Shown here piece after piece: positions 16,889 to 24,884 of a stretch of 64,000 nucleotides of DNA (position 1 is its first letter; the number at the start of each line of letters is the position of its first letter). The position numbers and the translations under genes are program-made. This DNA is from Agrococcus sp. HG114 (GTDB lineage Bacteria > Actinomycetota > Actinomycetes > Actinomycetales > Microbacteriaceae), in assembly GCF_024723325.1 (NCBI RefSeq), contig NZ_JANQCH010000001.1, positions 62,001 through 126,000 on the forward strand. Direction: 5' to 3'. The notes under the pieces are model-generated. The model was not told where the DNA came from. It did not search any database and worked only from the letters and a program-made list of their open reading frames with translations.

Positions 16889-17743
16889 CTAGTAGACGTC
16901 GACGATGTCGGCGTCGAGGTTGTACTCCTCGGCGATCGACGCGAGGGTGCCGTCGTCGTGGAGGGCGCGCAGGCCCTCGGCGACCGCGGCGCTCACGGGG
17001 CTGCCCTTCTGCGTGAAGACGCCGAAGACCGTGTCGGTCGGGAAGACGTCGGCCACCGCGAGGCGGCCCTCGTTCTGCGTCTCCATGTAGGCGGCCGCGA
17101 CGTTCGTCTCGGTGAGGGCGTCGGCGAGGCCGTTGACCACCGCGAGCACCGTCTCGGCGGTCTTCGGGTAGCTCTGGATCGTCATGGGGTCGTCGCCGCA
17201 CTCGGTCTCGTTGATCGACTGCAGCTCGAGCTCGTTCGAGCTCGCGGCCTGCACCGCGACGGTGAGGCCGCAGAGGTCGGCGGGCTCAGTGAGCTCGGGG
17301 GCGAGCTCGGGCTTCGCGAGGATCGCGGAGCCGGCGTTCATGACGGGCGAGGCGTCGGCGACCGCGAGGCGCTCCTCGGTGATGTAGAGCCCGCCGAAGA
17401 TCATGTCGCACGTGCCCGACTGCAGGCCCGGCATGAGGCCGTCGAAGCTCGTCACGACCATGTTCGTCTCGACGCCCCAGTGGTCGGCGAGGGCGCGGAT
17501 GCCGTCGGCGTCGAAGCCGATGATCTCGCCGTCGCTGCCGTTGGCGTAGTACTCGAGCGGCGCGTACTCGGGGTCGATGCAGGCCGAGAGCTGGCCCGGG
17601 TTGACGAGGCCCTCGGGCGCGTTCGACGACGCGTCGCCGCCGGCGGAGCCGGAGGCCTCGGGCGCTGCGGACCCGGCGGAACAGCCGGCGAGCAGGGTGA
17701 TCGTGGCCGCGGCGGCGCCGATCACGAGCAGGGACTTCTTCAT
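16889..17743 (-). CDS. Amino-acid ABC transporter, substrate-binding lipoprotein
   Basis: 284 aa from the ATG at 17743 (GGAG 5 nt upstream; a GTG two codons earlier lacks room for a ribosome site). Signal peptide and lipobox LLAGC put the lipidated Cys at ~21, followed by a Ser/Gly/Ala linker. The rest is a family 3 solute-binding fold: LSACIDPEYAPLEYY, GEIIGFDADGIRALA, GLMPGLQSGTCDMIFGG and ITEERLAVADASPVM. Four cysteines may form disulfides. First gene of the importer operon, divergent from the Lrp-type regulator; a candidate operator overlaps its -10 box. Confidence 0.88.
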   Translation of the reverse strand: MKKSLLVIGAAAATITLLAGCSAGSAAPEASGSAGGDASSNAPEGLVNPGQLSACIDPEYAPLEYYANGSDGEIIGFDADGIRALADHWGVETNMVVTSFDGLMPGLQSGTCDMIFGGLYITEERLAVADASPVMNAGSAILAKPELAPELTEPADLCGLTVAVQAASSNELELQSINETECGDDPMTIQSYPKTAETVLAVVNGLADALTETNVAAAYMETQNEGRLAVADVFPTDTVFGVFTQKGSPVSAAVAEGLRALHDDGTLASIAEEYNLDADIVDVY

Positions 17744-17780
17744 CTTCACTCCATCGGGAAGGGGCCGGCACCTGGGGCCG

Positions 17781-17796
17781 ACGATTGGTCAATCGT
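17781..17796. promoter_or_regulatory. Candidate operator (ACGATTG-GT-CAATCGT) of the amino-acid ABC operon
   Basis: A perfect 7-bp inverted repeat with a 2-bp centre, overlapping the -10 box of the importer promoter, between that operon and the divergent Lrp/AsnC gene. It is the best candidate site for the Lrp-type regulator in this gap. Confidence 0.5.
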
Positions 17797-17821
17797 TGCC
17801 GGGGAGCCGCGTCCATGTCAA
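17792..17821 (-). promoter_or_regulatory. Promoter of the amino-acid ABC operon
   Basis: On the minus strand a consensus -35 TTGACA (17821-17816) is followed after 18 bp by AACGAT (17797-17792). The -10 overlaps the ACGATTG palindrome, so repression by occlusion is a simple model. Confidence 0.5.
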
Positions 17822-17958
17822 GACGAGTTTTCATCGAGACGAGGCGATTCCTGAAATGTTGAGCCGCCTTGTTCGCCATTGTGACACATCCGGCATGCTG
17901 TGCGGTACGCTGACGCAAACGCTGCACCACGACGATCGACGAAGATTCAGGAGCGCAG

Positions 17959-18906
17959 ATGGATCGCACGACCGAGCTCGCCCTCGTGGAGCTGCGGCGC
18001 GACGGGCGCCTCTCGTTCAGCGAGATCGCGCACCGCCTCGGCACGACGCGCGCGGCGATCGCCCACCGCATCGGGCCGCTGCTCGACTCGGGCGAGCTGC
18101 GCGTGCTCGCCGCGGTGCACCCGCGTGTGCTCGGCCTCCGCGTGCTCGCGCACGTCGGCGCTCGCGTGCAGGGCCGGGTCGACGAGGTCGCGGGCGCCAT
18201 GCTCGAGCTGCCGGCGGCGGTGTTCGTGTCGCAGACGATCGGCCCGTTCAACATCGCGGTCGAGCTGCACGTGCAGTCGGAGGAGGCGCTTCACGAGCAG
18301 CTGCGGCTCATGCGCGCGATCCCCGGGGTGCAGGAGCTGACGGTGACGATCTACCACGAGGTGCTCTCGAGCTTCTTCCTCGGCCCGGAGCCGGACGTCA
18401 CCGACCTCGTGCTCGACGAGGCCGACCGCGCGATCATCGCGCTGCTGCAGGAGGACGGCCGGGTGCCGCTGCGCGACCTCTCGGCGGCGGCGGGCCTCTC
18501 GATCACGGGCGCGCGAGCGCGCCTCCACCGGCTGCTCGAGTCGGCGGTCATGCGCGTCGGCGCGATCGGCCAGCACGCGGAGTCGGGGACCTCCCTGACG
18601 GTGGGCCTCGGCGCGTCGACCGCCGACGCATCCGCCCTCATCGAGCTGCTCGGCGCACGCCCCGGGCTGCAGTTCATGGCGCGCACGATCGGCCGCTTCG
18701 ACCTCGTCGCGACCGTGCCGGTCGGCTCGCTCGACGAGCTGCGCGAGGTGCTCGACGCTGCGAGGGCCACGCCGGGCGTCATCTCGGTCGACGCGTGGCT
18801 GCACGAGCGCATCCGGCAGGAGCGCTACCAGTTCGCGCAGCCGCTGACGGCGGGCGCGGGCGGCGGGAGCGGCCGCGCGTCGCGGAGGGCGGCCGCTCGG
18901 CGCTGA
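17959..18906 (+). CDS. Double Lrp/AsnC-family transcriptional regulator
   Basis: 315 aa, twice the usual ~155 aa of Lrp proteins. Two copies are fused: HTH 1 at ~5-50 (LRRDGRLSFSEIAHRLG) with a ligand-type domain to ~145, then HTH 2 at ~150-195 (LLQEDGRVPLRDLSAAAGLS) with a second effector domain ending near 300. A basic Arg/Ala/Gly-rich tail closes it. AGGAG precedes the ATG. It is divergent from the amino-acid importer operon and is its likely regulator, probably sensing the amino acid or a product. Confidence 0.85.
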   Translation: MDRTTELALVELRRDGRLSFSEIAHRLGTTRAAIAHRIGPLLDSGELRVLAAVHPRVLGLRVLAHVGARVQGRVDEVAGAMLELPAAVFVSQTIGPFNIAVELHVQSEEALHEQLRLMRAIPGVQELTVTIYHEVLSSFFLGPEPDVTDLVLDEADRAIIALLQEDGRVPLRDLSAAAGLSITGARARLHRLLESAVMRVGAIGQHAESGTSLTVGLGASTADASALIELLGARPGLQFMARTIGRFDLVATVPVGSLDELREVLDAARATPGVISVDAWLHERIRQERYQFAQPLTAGAGGGSGRASRRAAARR

Positions 18907-18973
18907 GCGGCCGCGGATCAGGCGGTCTCCACAGCCGTCGCGGCGACGCGCGCGTCGTGTGGGTGGCCTCTGG

Positions 18974-18979
18974 TCTACT
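18974..18979 (+). promoter_or_regulatory. Possible leaderless -10 box of the first DUF222-HNH gene
   Basis: TCTACT ends 6 nt before the ATG at 18986. The second base departs from the usual A, so this is a weaker member of the leaderless set. Confidence 0.35.
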
Positions 18980-18985
18980 GCCTGC

Positions 18986-20656
18986 ATGGACGCATTCGGG
19001 CTCGACGGCGAGGAGTACATCGCCGCGGTCCGCGCGGGCACCATCGACCCGTTCGGCAGCTCCGCCGACGAGCTGCAGGAGTCGCTCGACGACTTCGACC
19101 GCGCGATGTCCGAGCGGCTGCGTGCGCTGAGCGACGAGCAGATCGATGAGATCGCTCGCACCGGCGCGGCGATCCCCCGAGTGACCGAGCCGCCGCGCTC
19201 CGATGCCGCCGAGCGCCTGCGGCTCGACCAGGAGTTCGTCGGGCGGATGCGCGCCATCGAGGCCCGGTCCGCCCGCATCGAGGGCGAGCGCCGAGCCCTC
19301 ATGGCCTCCCACCTGCAGCGCGTCATCGACATGGCGGGCGACTCGGGTCCGCGCGTCAAGGAGCTCGCGATGATAACCGCGGTCGAGCTCGGCCTCACGG
19401 GCGGGGGCGTGGCTCGGCGCATGACGGATGCGTGGACGATCGTCACCGAGCTGCCGGCGGCACACGAGGCGGCCGCCTCGGGTCGCATCACCACCGCGCA
19501 CCTGAGCGTCATCGAGGGCGAGACGCGCGCACTTCGGCTCGATGCCGACGTCGCCGCTGAGGAGCGCACGCGCGTGATCGACGAGCTCGTCGCGGTGGCC
19601 GAGAGCGTCAGCACCGCGCAACTGCGGGCGCGGGCGAAGCGCATCGTCAACCACGCGCTGACCCGACCGCTGCAGATCCGCCACGAGACGGCGCGGCAGC
19701 AGCGGCGCGTGCAGATCTTCGACGCCGGCGACGGCATGGCCGACCTCGTCGCGCGCATCCCCGCCCTCGAGGCGGCGGCGATCCACGACCGGCTCACGCA
19801 GGCGGCTCGCAAGAAGCCGAAGGACGACTCGCGGACCTACGACCAGTTCCGCGCCGATGCGCTGCAGGAGGTGCTGCTCGCGGGGGTCGTGCCCGACGAT
19901 CTGCACGGCGTCTCGCCCATCACAGCGCACATCTCGATCGCCATTCCGGCGACAGAGCTGCTGCACGGCGCCGATGGGCAGGACCCGGCGCTCCGCGCCG
20001 TCGACTTCCCGGCATCGCTCGACGGCAAGGTGCTCGTCGACCGCGAGTCGGCGCGGCGCATCGCCGGCGACACCGCCGTGTGGGAGCGCCTGTTCACCGA
20101 TCCGGTGTCGGGAGTGCCCGTGACGGTCGACGCCTACCGCGCGTCGGCCGCGCAGCGTCGCTGGCTCAGGGCACGCGACGGGCGCTGTCGCGGGCCAGGC
20201 TGCGCGAAGCCGGTGATGAGGACCGACCTCGACCATACGAACGACTTCGCCAAGGGCGGCTCGACGAGCCTCGACAACCTCGAGCACCTCTGCCGGTCGG
20301 ATCACGGCTTGAAGCACGACACCCGGTGGAGCGTCGAGCAGCTGCCGGGAGGAGCCCTGCGATGGACGTCGCCCATCGGCCAGGTGATCGACGACATCGT
20401 CGAGCCCGCGGGCCCGACCTTCACCGATGTGCCTCGATCGAGGCCCAAGCCGCCGAAGCGCACCCGAAGTGAACGCGTGCGCGATTACCGGGAAGCGGTC
20501 GAGCGCCTCGAGCGCCCTGCAGCCGAGCGGAGCGGCCGCGACTCACCACCGCCGGCGCCTCTCGACGCGGGCCACTGGCGTGGCTTGCTGGGCGAGTCAG
20601 ACGCGCCCCGCGACCGACGCACGCCCCGCGCGGAGGCCGAGCCGGCTCCGTTCTGA
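18986..20656 (+). CDS. DUF222 / HNH endonuclease-domain protein, copy 1
   Basis: 556 aa. The long N-terminal DUF222 region (~60-330) is helical with Arg-rich charge. The HNH nuclease is at ~385-430: RRWLRARDGRCRGPGC, then DLDHTNDFAKGG with the catalytic DH, and LDNLEHLCRSDHGLKH with the zinc-binding residues. This family (13E12-like) is multicopy in actinobacteria and has no established function; a mobile or selfish origin is often suspected. A second, diverged copy is at 45669-47357. The start is chosen at 18986, with a possible leaderless promoter. No repeats flank it. Confidence 0.8.
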   Translation: MDAFGLDGEEYIAAVRAGTIDPFGSSADELQESLDDFDRAMSERLRALSDEQIDEIARTGAAIPRVTEPPRSDAAERLRLDQEFVGRMRAIEARSARIEGERRALMASHLQRVIDMAGDSGPRVKELAMITAVELGLTGGGVARRMTDAWTIVTELPAAHEAAASGRITTAHLSVIEGETRALRLDADVAAEERTRVIDELVAVAESVSTAQLRARAKRIVNHALTRPLQIRHETARQQRRVQIFDAGDGMADLVARIPALEAAAIHDRLTQAARKKPKDDSRTYDQFRADALQEVLLAGVVPDDLHGVSPITAHISIAIPATELLHGADGQDPALRAVDFPASLDGKVLVDRESARRIAGDTAVWERLFTDPVSGVPVTVDAYRASAAQRRWLRARDGRCRGPGCAKPVMRTDLDHTNDFAKGGSTSLDNLEHLCRSDHGLKHDTRWSVEQLPGGALRWTSPIGQVIDDIVEPAGPTFTDVPRSRPKPPKRTRSERVRDYREAVERLERPAAERSGRDSPPPAPLDAGHWRGLLGESDAPRDRRTPRAEAEPAPF

Positions 20657-20705
20657 GCGGCTCTGCTGCTCGGCACTCCGACGCGGAGCGTGGGCTGGCG
20701 AAGGT

Positions 20706-21011
20706 TCAGCCGATGGCGCCGTCGCCCTCGTAGCCGACGACATCGCGGCTCTCGAGCAGCGGGATGATCTGCATCTTGCCGATCGACGCGAAGTGCGCGC
20801 TCTCGCGGTGCGCGGCGAACGCATCCGCGTCGTCGTAGGACTCGACGATCGTGAAGACGTTCGCGTGCTCGAGGTCGCGGGCGACCGAGTACGACAGGTT
20901 GCCGGGCTCCTGGCGCGAGGCCGCCGCGAGCTGCGGCAGGAGCTCGGCGACCTGGTCTGCCGCCTCGGGCTTCGCGGTGTAGGTGGCGATGACGGTGAAG
21001 TGCTGGTTCAT
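20706..21011 (-). CDS. ABM-family (quinol monooxygenase YgiN-like) small protein
   Basis: 101 aa, the usual size of the antibiotic biosynthesis monooxygenase fold. FTVIATYTAKPEAADQVAELL and the pattern NLSYSVARDLEHANVFTIVESYDDADAFAAHRESAHF are characteristic, ending before a short tail. Such dimeric proteins are mostly uncharacterised; some oxidise or isomerise small aromatic or carbonyl compounds. It overlaps glpP by 4 nt (ATGA) and is the last gene of the glycerol operon. Its link to glycerol metabolism is only contextual; removal of a reactive by-product is one idea. Confidence 0.8.
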   Translation of the reverse strand: MNQHFTVIATYTAKPEAADQVAELLPQLAAASRQEPGNLSYSVARDLEHANVFTIVESYDDADAFAAHRESAHFASIGKMQIIPLLESRDVVGYEGDGAIG

Positions 21012-21604
21012 GGTTGCTTCCTTCGGTAGTTCCAGAGCGAGCGCTCGCTCGTCGAGACCGCGGCGGCCCCGCAGGCGAGCGCGGCCTCGAGCGAGCGCTC
21101 GTTGGCGACGAAGCCGCCCGCGATCACCGGGGAGATGCGCATGAGGGGCTCGTCGAGGATGTAGGGGAGGACGGGCGCCGGCATGATCTGCACGTAGCTG
21201 GGCTTCGAGCCCTCGAGCCCGTGCGTCGAGCGCGGCAGGTTGAGGCGATCGGTGACGAAGAGCTTCTGCATCGCGAGCATGCCCTGCTGCTCGATCCGCG
21301 AGACCATCGCCGCCCGCGTGGTCACGACCCCGGCGGCACCGACCTTCGCGAGGAAGTCGATGCCGCCGCGGTCGGGCGCGAGGCCCGAGACGGTGTCGGC
21401 GTTGATGAAGGCGAACCGCTCGGCCTCCGCCATGCGCGCGACGATCGCCTCGAGCCGCAGCAGGTCGGCGTTCGCGACGATGCAGACCGGCGCGTCGGTG
21501 TCGAGGAACTCGTCGATGTCGCTCGGGGTGAACAGCGACGCGATCGCCGGTCGGGTGCGCAGCTGGGTGGACACCAGCGACCGGCGACGCGTCAAGGCAC
21601 TCAC
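21008..21604 (-). CDS. glpP: Glycerol-3-phosphate-responsive antiterminator GlpP
   Basis: 198 aa, close to the ~190 aa of Bacillus GlpP. The GlpP fold motifs are visible: ANADLLRLEAIVARM, FINADTVSGLAPDRGGIDFL, GVVTTRAAMVSRIEQQGMLAMQKLFV, and the SKPSYVQIMPAPVLPYIL...PVIAGGFV phosphate-site block. GlpP binds nascent mRNA in the presence of glycerol-3-phosphate and prevents termination in glp leaders. The start is a GTG; a TANNNT box (TAGCAT) 7 nt upstream overlaps the previous stop. The operon's own leader holds an attenuator-like hairpin at 27916-27941. Confidence 0.85.
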   Translation of the reverse strand: MSALTRRRSLVSTQLRTRPAIASLFTPSDIDEFLDTDAPVCIVANADLLRLEAIVARMAEAERFAFINADTVSGLAPDRGGIDFLAKVGAAGVVTTRAAMVSRIEQQGMLAMQKLFVTDRLNLPRSTHGLEGSKPSYVQIMPAPVLPYILDEPLMRISPVIAGGFVANERSLEAALACGAAAVSTSERSLWNYRRKQP

Positions 21605-21614
21605 GCTCGCGATG

Positions 21615-23147
21615 CTAGCGAGCGAGCCCCAGCTTGCCGGGGTTGAGGATGCCCTGCGGGTCGAGCGCGCGCTTGACCGTCTGCAGCACGTCGAAGGCGC
21701 CGCCGAGCGAGGGCTCCATGAACCGCGCGCGCAGCAGGCCGACGCCGTGGTGGTGGCTGAGGGTCGCGCCGTGGCGGATGATCACCGCGTTCGCCGCGTC
21801 CCATGCCGCCTGGTACCAGTCGGCGCGGTCCTCGACCGCGACCTCGCCGCGCAGGCTGAAGTAGAGGCATGCCGAGTCGACGTACGCGTGCGACTGGTGC
21901 GCGGAGCCCGCGAGCGTGCCGGGCACCTGCTGCAGCGCCTCGACGACCTCGTCGTAGATCGCGGGCAGGTCGCGCCAGCGGCCGATCATCTCGAGCGTGT
22001 CGGCGACGAAGCCCGGGCTCTTCGTGAAGCCCTCGGCGCTCTTGCCCGTGAGGTAGCGCGTGTCGAGCCAGCGCTCGAAGATCGCGTCGCCGTCGAGCTC
22101 TGCGCCGCCCACCCGGCGGCACACGTCCTCGGCGATCGCCATGCCGGCGTCGACGAGCCCCTGCGGGCCCTCGTCGGCGATGAGCAGCACGTGCCGCTCG
22201 GGCTCGTCGAACTGCAGCCCGCTCTCGAGCGCGTCGTAGAGGCGCAGCGCGCCGGGCGTCGCGCCCTCCTGCATGATGAGCCGGCACGCCTCGAGCCCGT
22301 CGGCGAACGAGTCGAACGCGTAGGCGATCGCGCGGCCGTAGTCGGGCAGGCGCTCGAGCTTGAAGCGGATGCGCGTGATGACGCCGAGGACGCCCTCGGA
22401 GCCGATGAACAGCTGCATCAGGTCGGGGCCGACCGCGGCGCGCGCGGTGCCGCCGAGCGTGATCCTCTCGCCGTCGGCGAGCACGACGTCCATGCCGACG
22501 ACCATGTCCTCGATCTTCCCGTAGCGGGTCGAGAGCTGGCCGGCGCCGCGGCACGCGACCCAGCCGCCGACCGTCGAGATGCCGTACGAAGAGGGCCAGT
22601 GGCCCATCGTCATGCCGAAGTCGCGCTGGATCGTCTCCTCGAAGATGTCGCCGAACATGCCGGCCTCGACCTCGACGATCTGGCTCTGCTCGTCCCACGA
22701 GACGAGCTTGTCGAGCCCGCACACGTCGAGCACGATGCCGCCAGCGAGCGGGAGCGCCGCGCCGGTCACGTTCGACCGGCCGGCCGAGACGGTGACGGGG
22801 ATGGCGTGCTCGGAGGCGATCCGCATGACGCGCTGCACCTGCTCCTCGGTCGAGACCTTGACGATCACCGCGTCGATGACGGCGGGCTCGCCGCTCGTCT
22901 CGGCGACCATCGTGCGCGCCCACCAGTCGCGCGTGCCGTGGATGACGCCCGCCTGGTCGGTGATGACCTCGTCGGATGCGCCGCGCAGCTCGGCGAGGAC
23001 GGCCTCCGGGACCGGCGTGGTCGCGATCGCGAGCGACGCGCGCTCGGCGGGCGCCGGGGTCTCGGGCGCCCAGTGCGGCTGCGTGGGCGCGCCGACGGTG
23101 TAGTTGCCGCGGTTGTACCCGCGCTTCACTGCTTCCTTGCTGATCAT
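21615..23147 (-). CDS. FAD-binding oxidase of the alkyl-DHAP synthase / glycolate oxidase family
   Basis: 510 aa from the ATG at 23147 (ATGA overlap with glpD). The vanillyl-alcohol-oxidase-type FAD domain covers ~90-270 with PVTVSAGRSNVTGAALPLAGG, STVGGWVACRGAGQLSTRYGKIEDMV and FIGSEGVLGVITRIRFKL. The C-terminal cap has SHHHGVGLLRARF, the His-rich catalytic loop of alkyl-dihydroxyacetonephosphate synthases, and ends DPQGILNPGKLG. It sits inside a glycerol-3-phosphate operon, so a phosphorylated three-carbon substrate is likely. Whether it makes an ether bond or simply oxidises or breaks down such a compound is unknown. Confidence 0.8.
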   Translation of the reverse strand: MISKEAVKRGYNRGNYTVGAPTQPHWAPETPAPAERASLAIATTPVPEAVLAELRGASDEVITDQAGVIHGTRDWWARTMVAETSGEPAVIDAVIVKVSTEEQVQRVMRIASEHAIPVTVSAGRSNVTGAALPLAGGIVLDVCGLDKLVSWDEQSQIVEVEAGMFGDIFEETIQRDFGMTMGHWPSSYGISTVGGWVACRGAGQLSTRYGKIEDMVVGMDVVLADGERITLGGTARAAVGPDLMQLFIGSEGVLGVITRIRFKLERLPDYGRAIAYAFDSFADGLEACRLIMQEGATPGALRLYDALESGLQFDEPERHVLLIADEGPQGLVDAGMAIAEDVCRRVGGAELDGDAIFERWLDTRYLTGKSAEGFTKSPGFVADTLEMIGRWRDLPAIYDEVVEALQQVPGTLAGSAHQSHAYVDSACLYFSLRGEVAVEDRADWYQAAWDAANAVIIRHGATLSHHHGVGLLRARFMEPSLGGAFDVLQTVKRALDPQGILNPGKLGLAR

Positions 23148-24883
23148 GCTCGCTGTCCCATCTGTGCTGTCTCGAACTGGTCCGCCGTCCTGCTCGTGGC
23201 CGTGTAGCCGAGCAGGATGTCCTTCTCCTTGGTCGTGGCGGCGCGGTAGGCCGCGACCTGCCGCTCGCGCTCGGCGTCGCTGAAGCCGAGCTCGCGCTGC
23301 AGCAGCTCCGCCACTCGCTGCGCCGCGTCCGCCGATGCGTCGCGCGCCTGGATGCGGCTGCGCGTGCGCCGGCTGAGCACGTCGTCGACGTCGCGCGCGA
23401 GCTCGTGCCGGGCCGCATAGACGACTTCCGCCTCGAGGTATGGGAGCCCCGCGACGACCGGCGTGTTGAGCTCGGGCTCCGCGGCCAGGATCTGGCTCAC
23501 GAACGCCGACTCGGTGCCATAGCGCTCCCCCAGGTGGGCGCGCAGCCCGCCCGAGGCGACGACCGCCTCCGGGTCGTAGCCCGCGGCGCCGAGGAGGTAC
23601 GCGTCCTTCGTCCGCACGCGCCTGCGCTCCCCGAGCACCGCCTGCGCGGCGTCGATCGTCTGCTCCGCCATGTGGCGGGAGGTGGTGAGCTTGCCGCCCA
23701 CGACCGTCACCAGCCCGTCGGGGTCGGTGCGGATCTCGTGGTTGCGCTTGACCTCGATGGTCTTGCCCCCGGGCGGGGCGACGAGCGGGCGGGTGCCGGC
23801 GATCGAGCCGAGCGCCTCCTCGGGCTCGATGTCGATGTCGAGCGCCGATCGCGCCCCGTCGAGCAGGAAGTCGAGCTCCTCGCGCGTGCAGTGGACGTCG
23901 TCGAGATCGCCGGTGTAGTCCTCGTCGGTCGTGCCGAGGTAGGCGGTGTCGCCCCACCGCGTGATCGTGGCGCGGCGGTTGCGGCCCGGCACCGGGATGG
24001 TGACGGTGCAGTCGTTCTGGATCTTGAGCCACGGCACGGCGACGTGCACGCCCTTCGCGGGGCGGATGTTCGGCACGTCCACGTCCTTGCCGGCCCCGTT
24101 CCAGTCGCGCAGCCACGAGCCGACCGCGATGACGACCGCGCGCGAGCGCACGGCGATCTCCTCGCCGTCGACCTCGACGACGACGCCGGCGACCTTCCCG
24201 GCCTCGCGCCGCACATCCGTCACCTTCGCGCCGTTGAGCACGGCCGCGCCGTGGAACGCCGCGGTGCGGGCGATGCCGAGCGTGAGGCGCGCGTCGTCGG
24301 CGCGCGCGTCGAAGTAGAGGAAGCCGCCGTCGAGCCGGTCGGCCTTGAAGGTCGGGCAGTGGGCGAGCACCTCGCTCTTCGAGAGCTTCTGGTGCAGGAT
24401 GCCCTCGCGCCAGCCGCCCGCGAGGTCGTACGTCCACAGCAGCGACTCGAAGCCCGCCGCGAGGCGGCGGTCGAACACGCCGCCGACGCTCAGCACGGGG
24501 AACAGGAACGGCAGGCGCTGCACGAGGTGCCGCGCGTTGCGCCGCAGCCGCTGCCGCTCGAGCAGCGAGTGGCGCACGAGCGGCAGGTTGCCCTGCTCGA
24601 TGTAGCGCAGGCCGCCGTGGATCATCTTCGACGACTTCGACGACGTGCCCGAGGCGAAGTCGTCCTTCTCGAGCAGCGCGACCTTGAAGCCGCGGAGCGC
24701 GGCGTCCATCGCCGCGTAGGCGCCGGTGATGCCGCCGCCGACGATGACGATGTCGAAGCGCTCGCTGCGCAGCCGCTCGGCCTGCTCGGCGCGCTGCAGC
24801 CGCAGCGGCTCCGTGATCGTCATCCGCTCGCGATCCCGGTCGGTCTTGCGGGCGGGCAGGCCCACCATCTTGGCCGCAGCCAT
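23144..24883 (-). CDS. glpD: Glycerol-3-phosphate dehydrogenase (aerobic, FAD)
   Basis: 579 aa, matching aerobic GlpD. The FAD dinucleotide motif IVGGGITGAYAAMDAALRG is at ~47-65, followed by LLEKDDFASGTSSKSSKMIHGGLRYIE and the substrate/quinone region with GDTAYLGTTDEDYTGD. It oxidises glycerol-3-phosphate to dihydroxyacetone phosphate and passes electrons to menaquinone at the membrane. GGGGGAC lies before the ATG. It follows glpK by 1 nt and overlaps the flavoenzyme gene by 4 nt. Confidence 0.92.
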   Translation of the reverse strand: MAAAKMVGLPARKTDRDRERMTITEPLRLQRAEQAERLRSERFDIVIVGGGITGAYAAMDAALRGFKVALLEKDDFASGTSSKSSKMIHGGLRYIEQGNLPLVRHSLLERQRLRRNARHLVQRLPFLFPVLSVGGVFDRRLAAGFESLLWTYDLAGGWREGILHQKLSKSEVLAHCPTFKADRLDGGFLYFDARADDARLTLGIARTAAFHGAAVLNGAKVTDVRREAGKVAGVVVEVDGEEIAVRSRAVVIAVGSWLRDWNGAGKDVDVPNIRPAKGVHVAVPWLKIQNDCTVTIPVPGRNRRATITRWGDTAYLGTTDEDYTGDLDDVHCTREELDFLLDGARSALDIDIEPEEALGSIAGTRPLVAPPGGKTIEVKRNHEIRTDPDGLVTVVGGKLTTSRHMAEQTIDAAQAVLGERRRVRTKDAYLLGAAGYDPEAVVASGGLRAHLGERYGTESAFVSQILAAEPELNTPVVAGLPYLEAEVVYAARHELARDVDDVLSRRTRSRIQARDASADAAQRVAELLQRELGFSDAERERQVAAYRAATTKEKDILLGYTATSRTADQFETAQMGQRA

Positions 24884-24884
24884 C

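Noticed and set aside
17947-19812. Long minus-strand open frame over the Lrp and HNH genes
   Set aside because: Crosses two well-supported plus-strand genes; Ser/Arg-rich nonsense composition.
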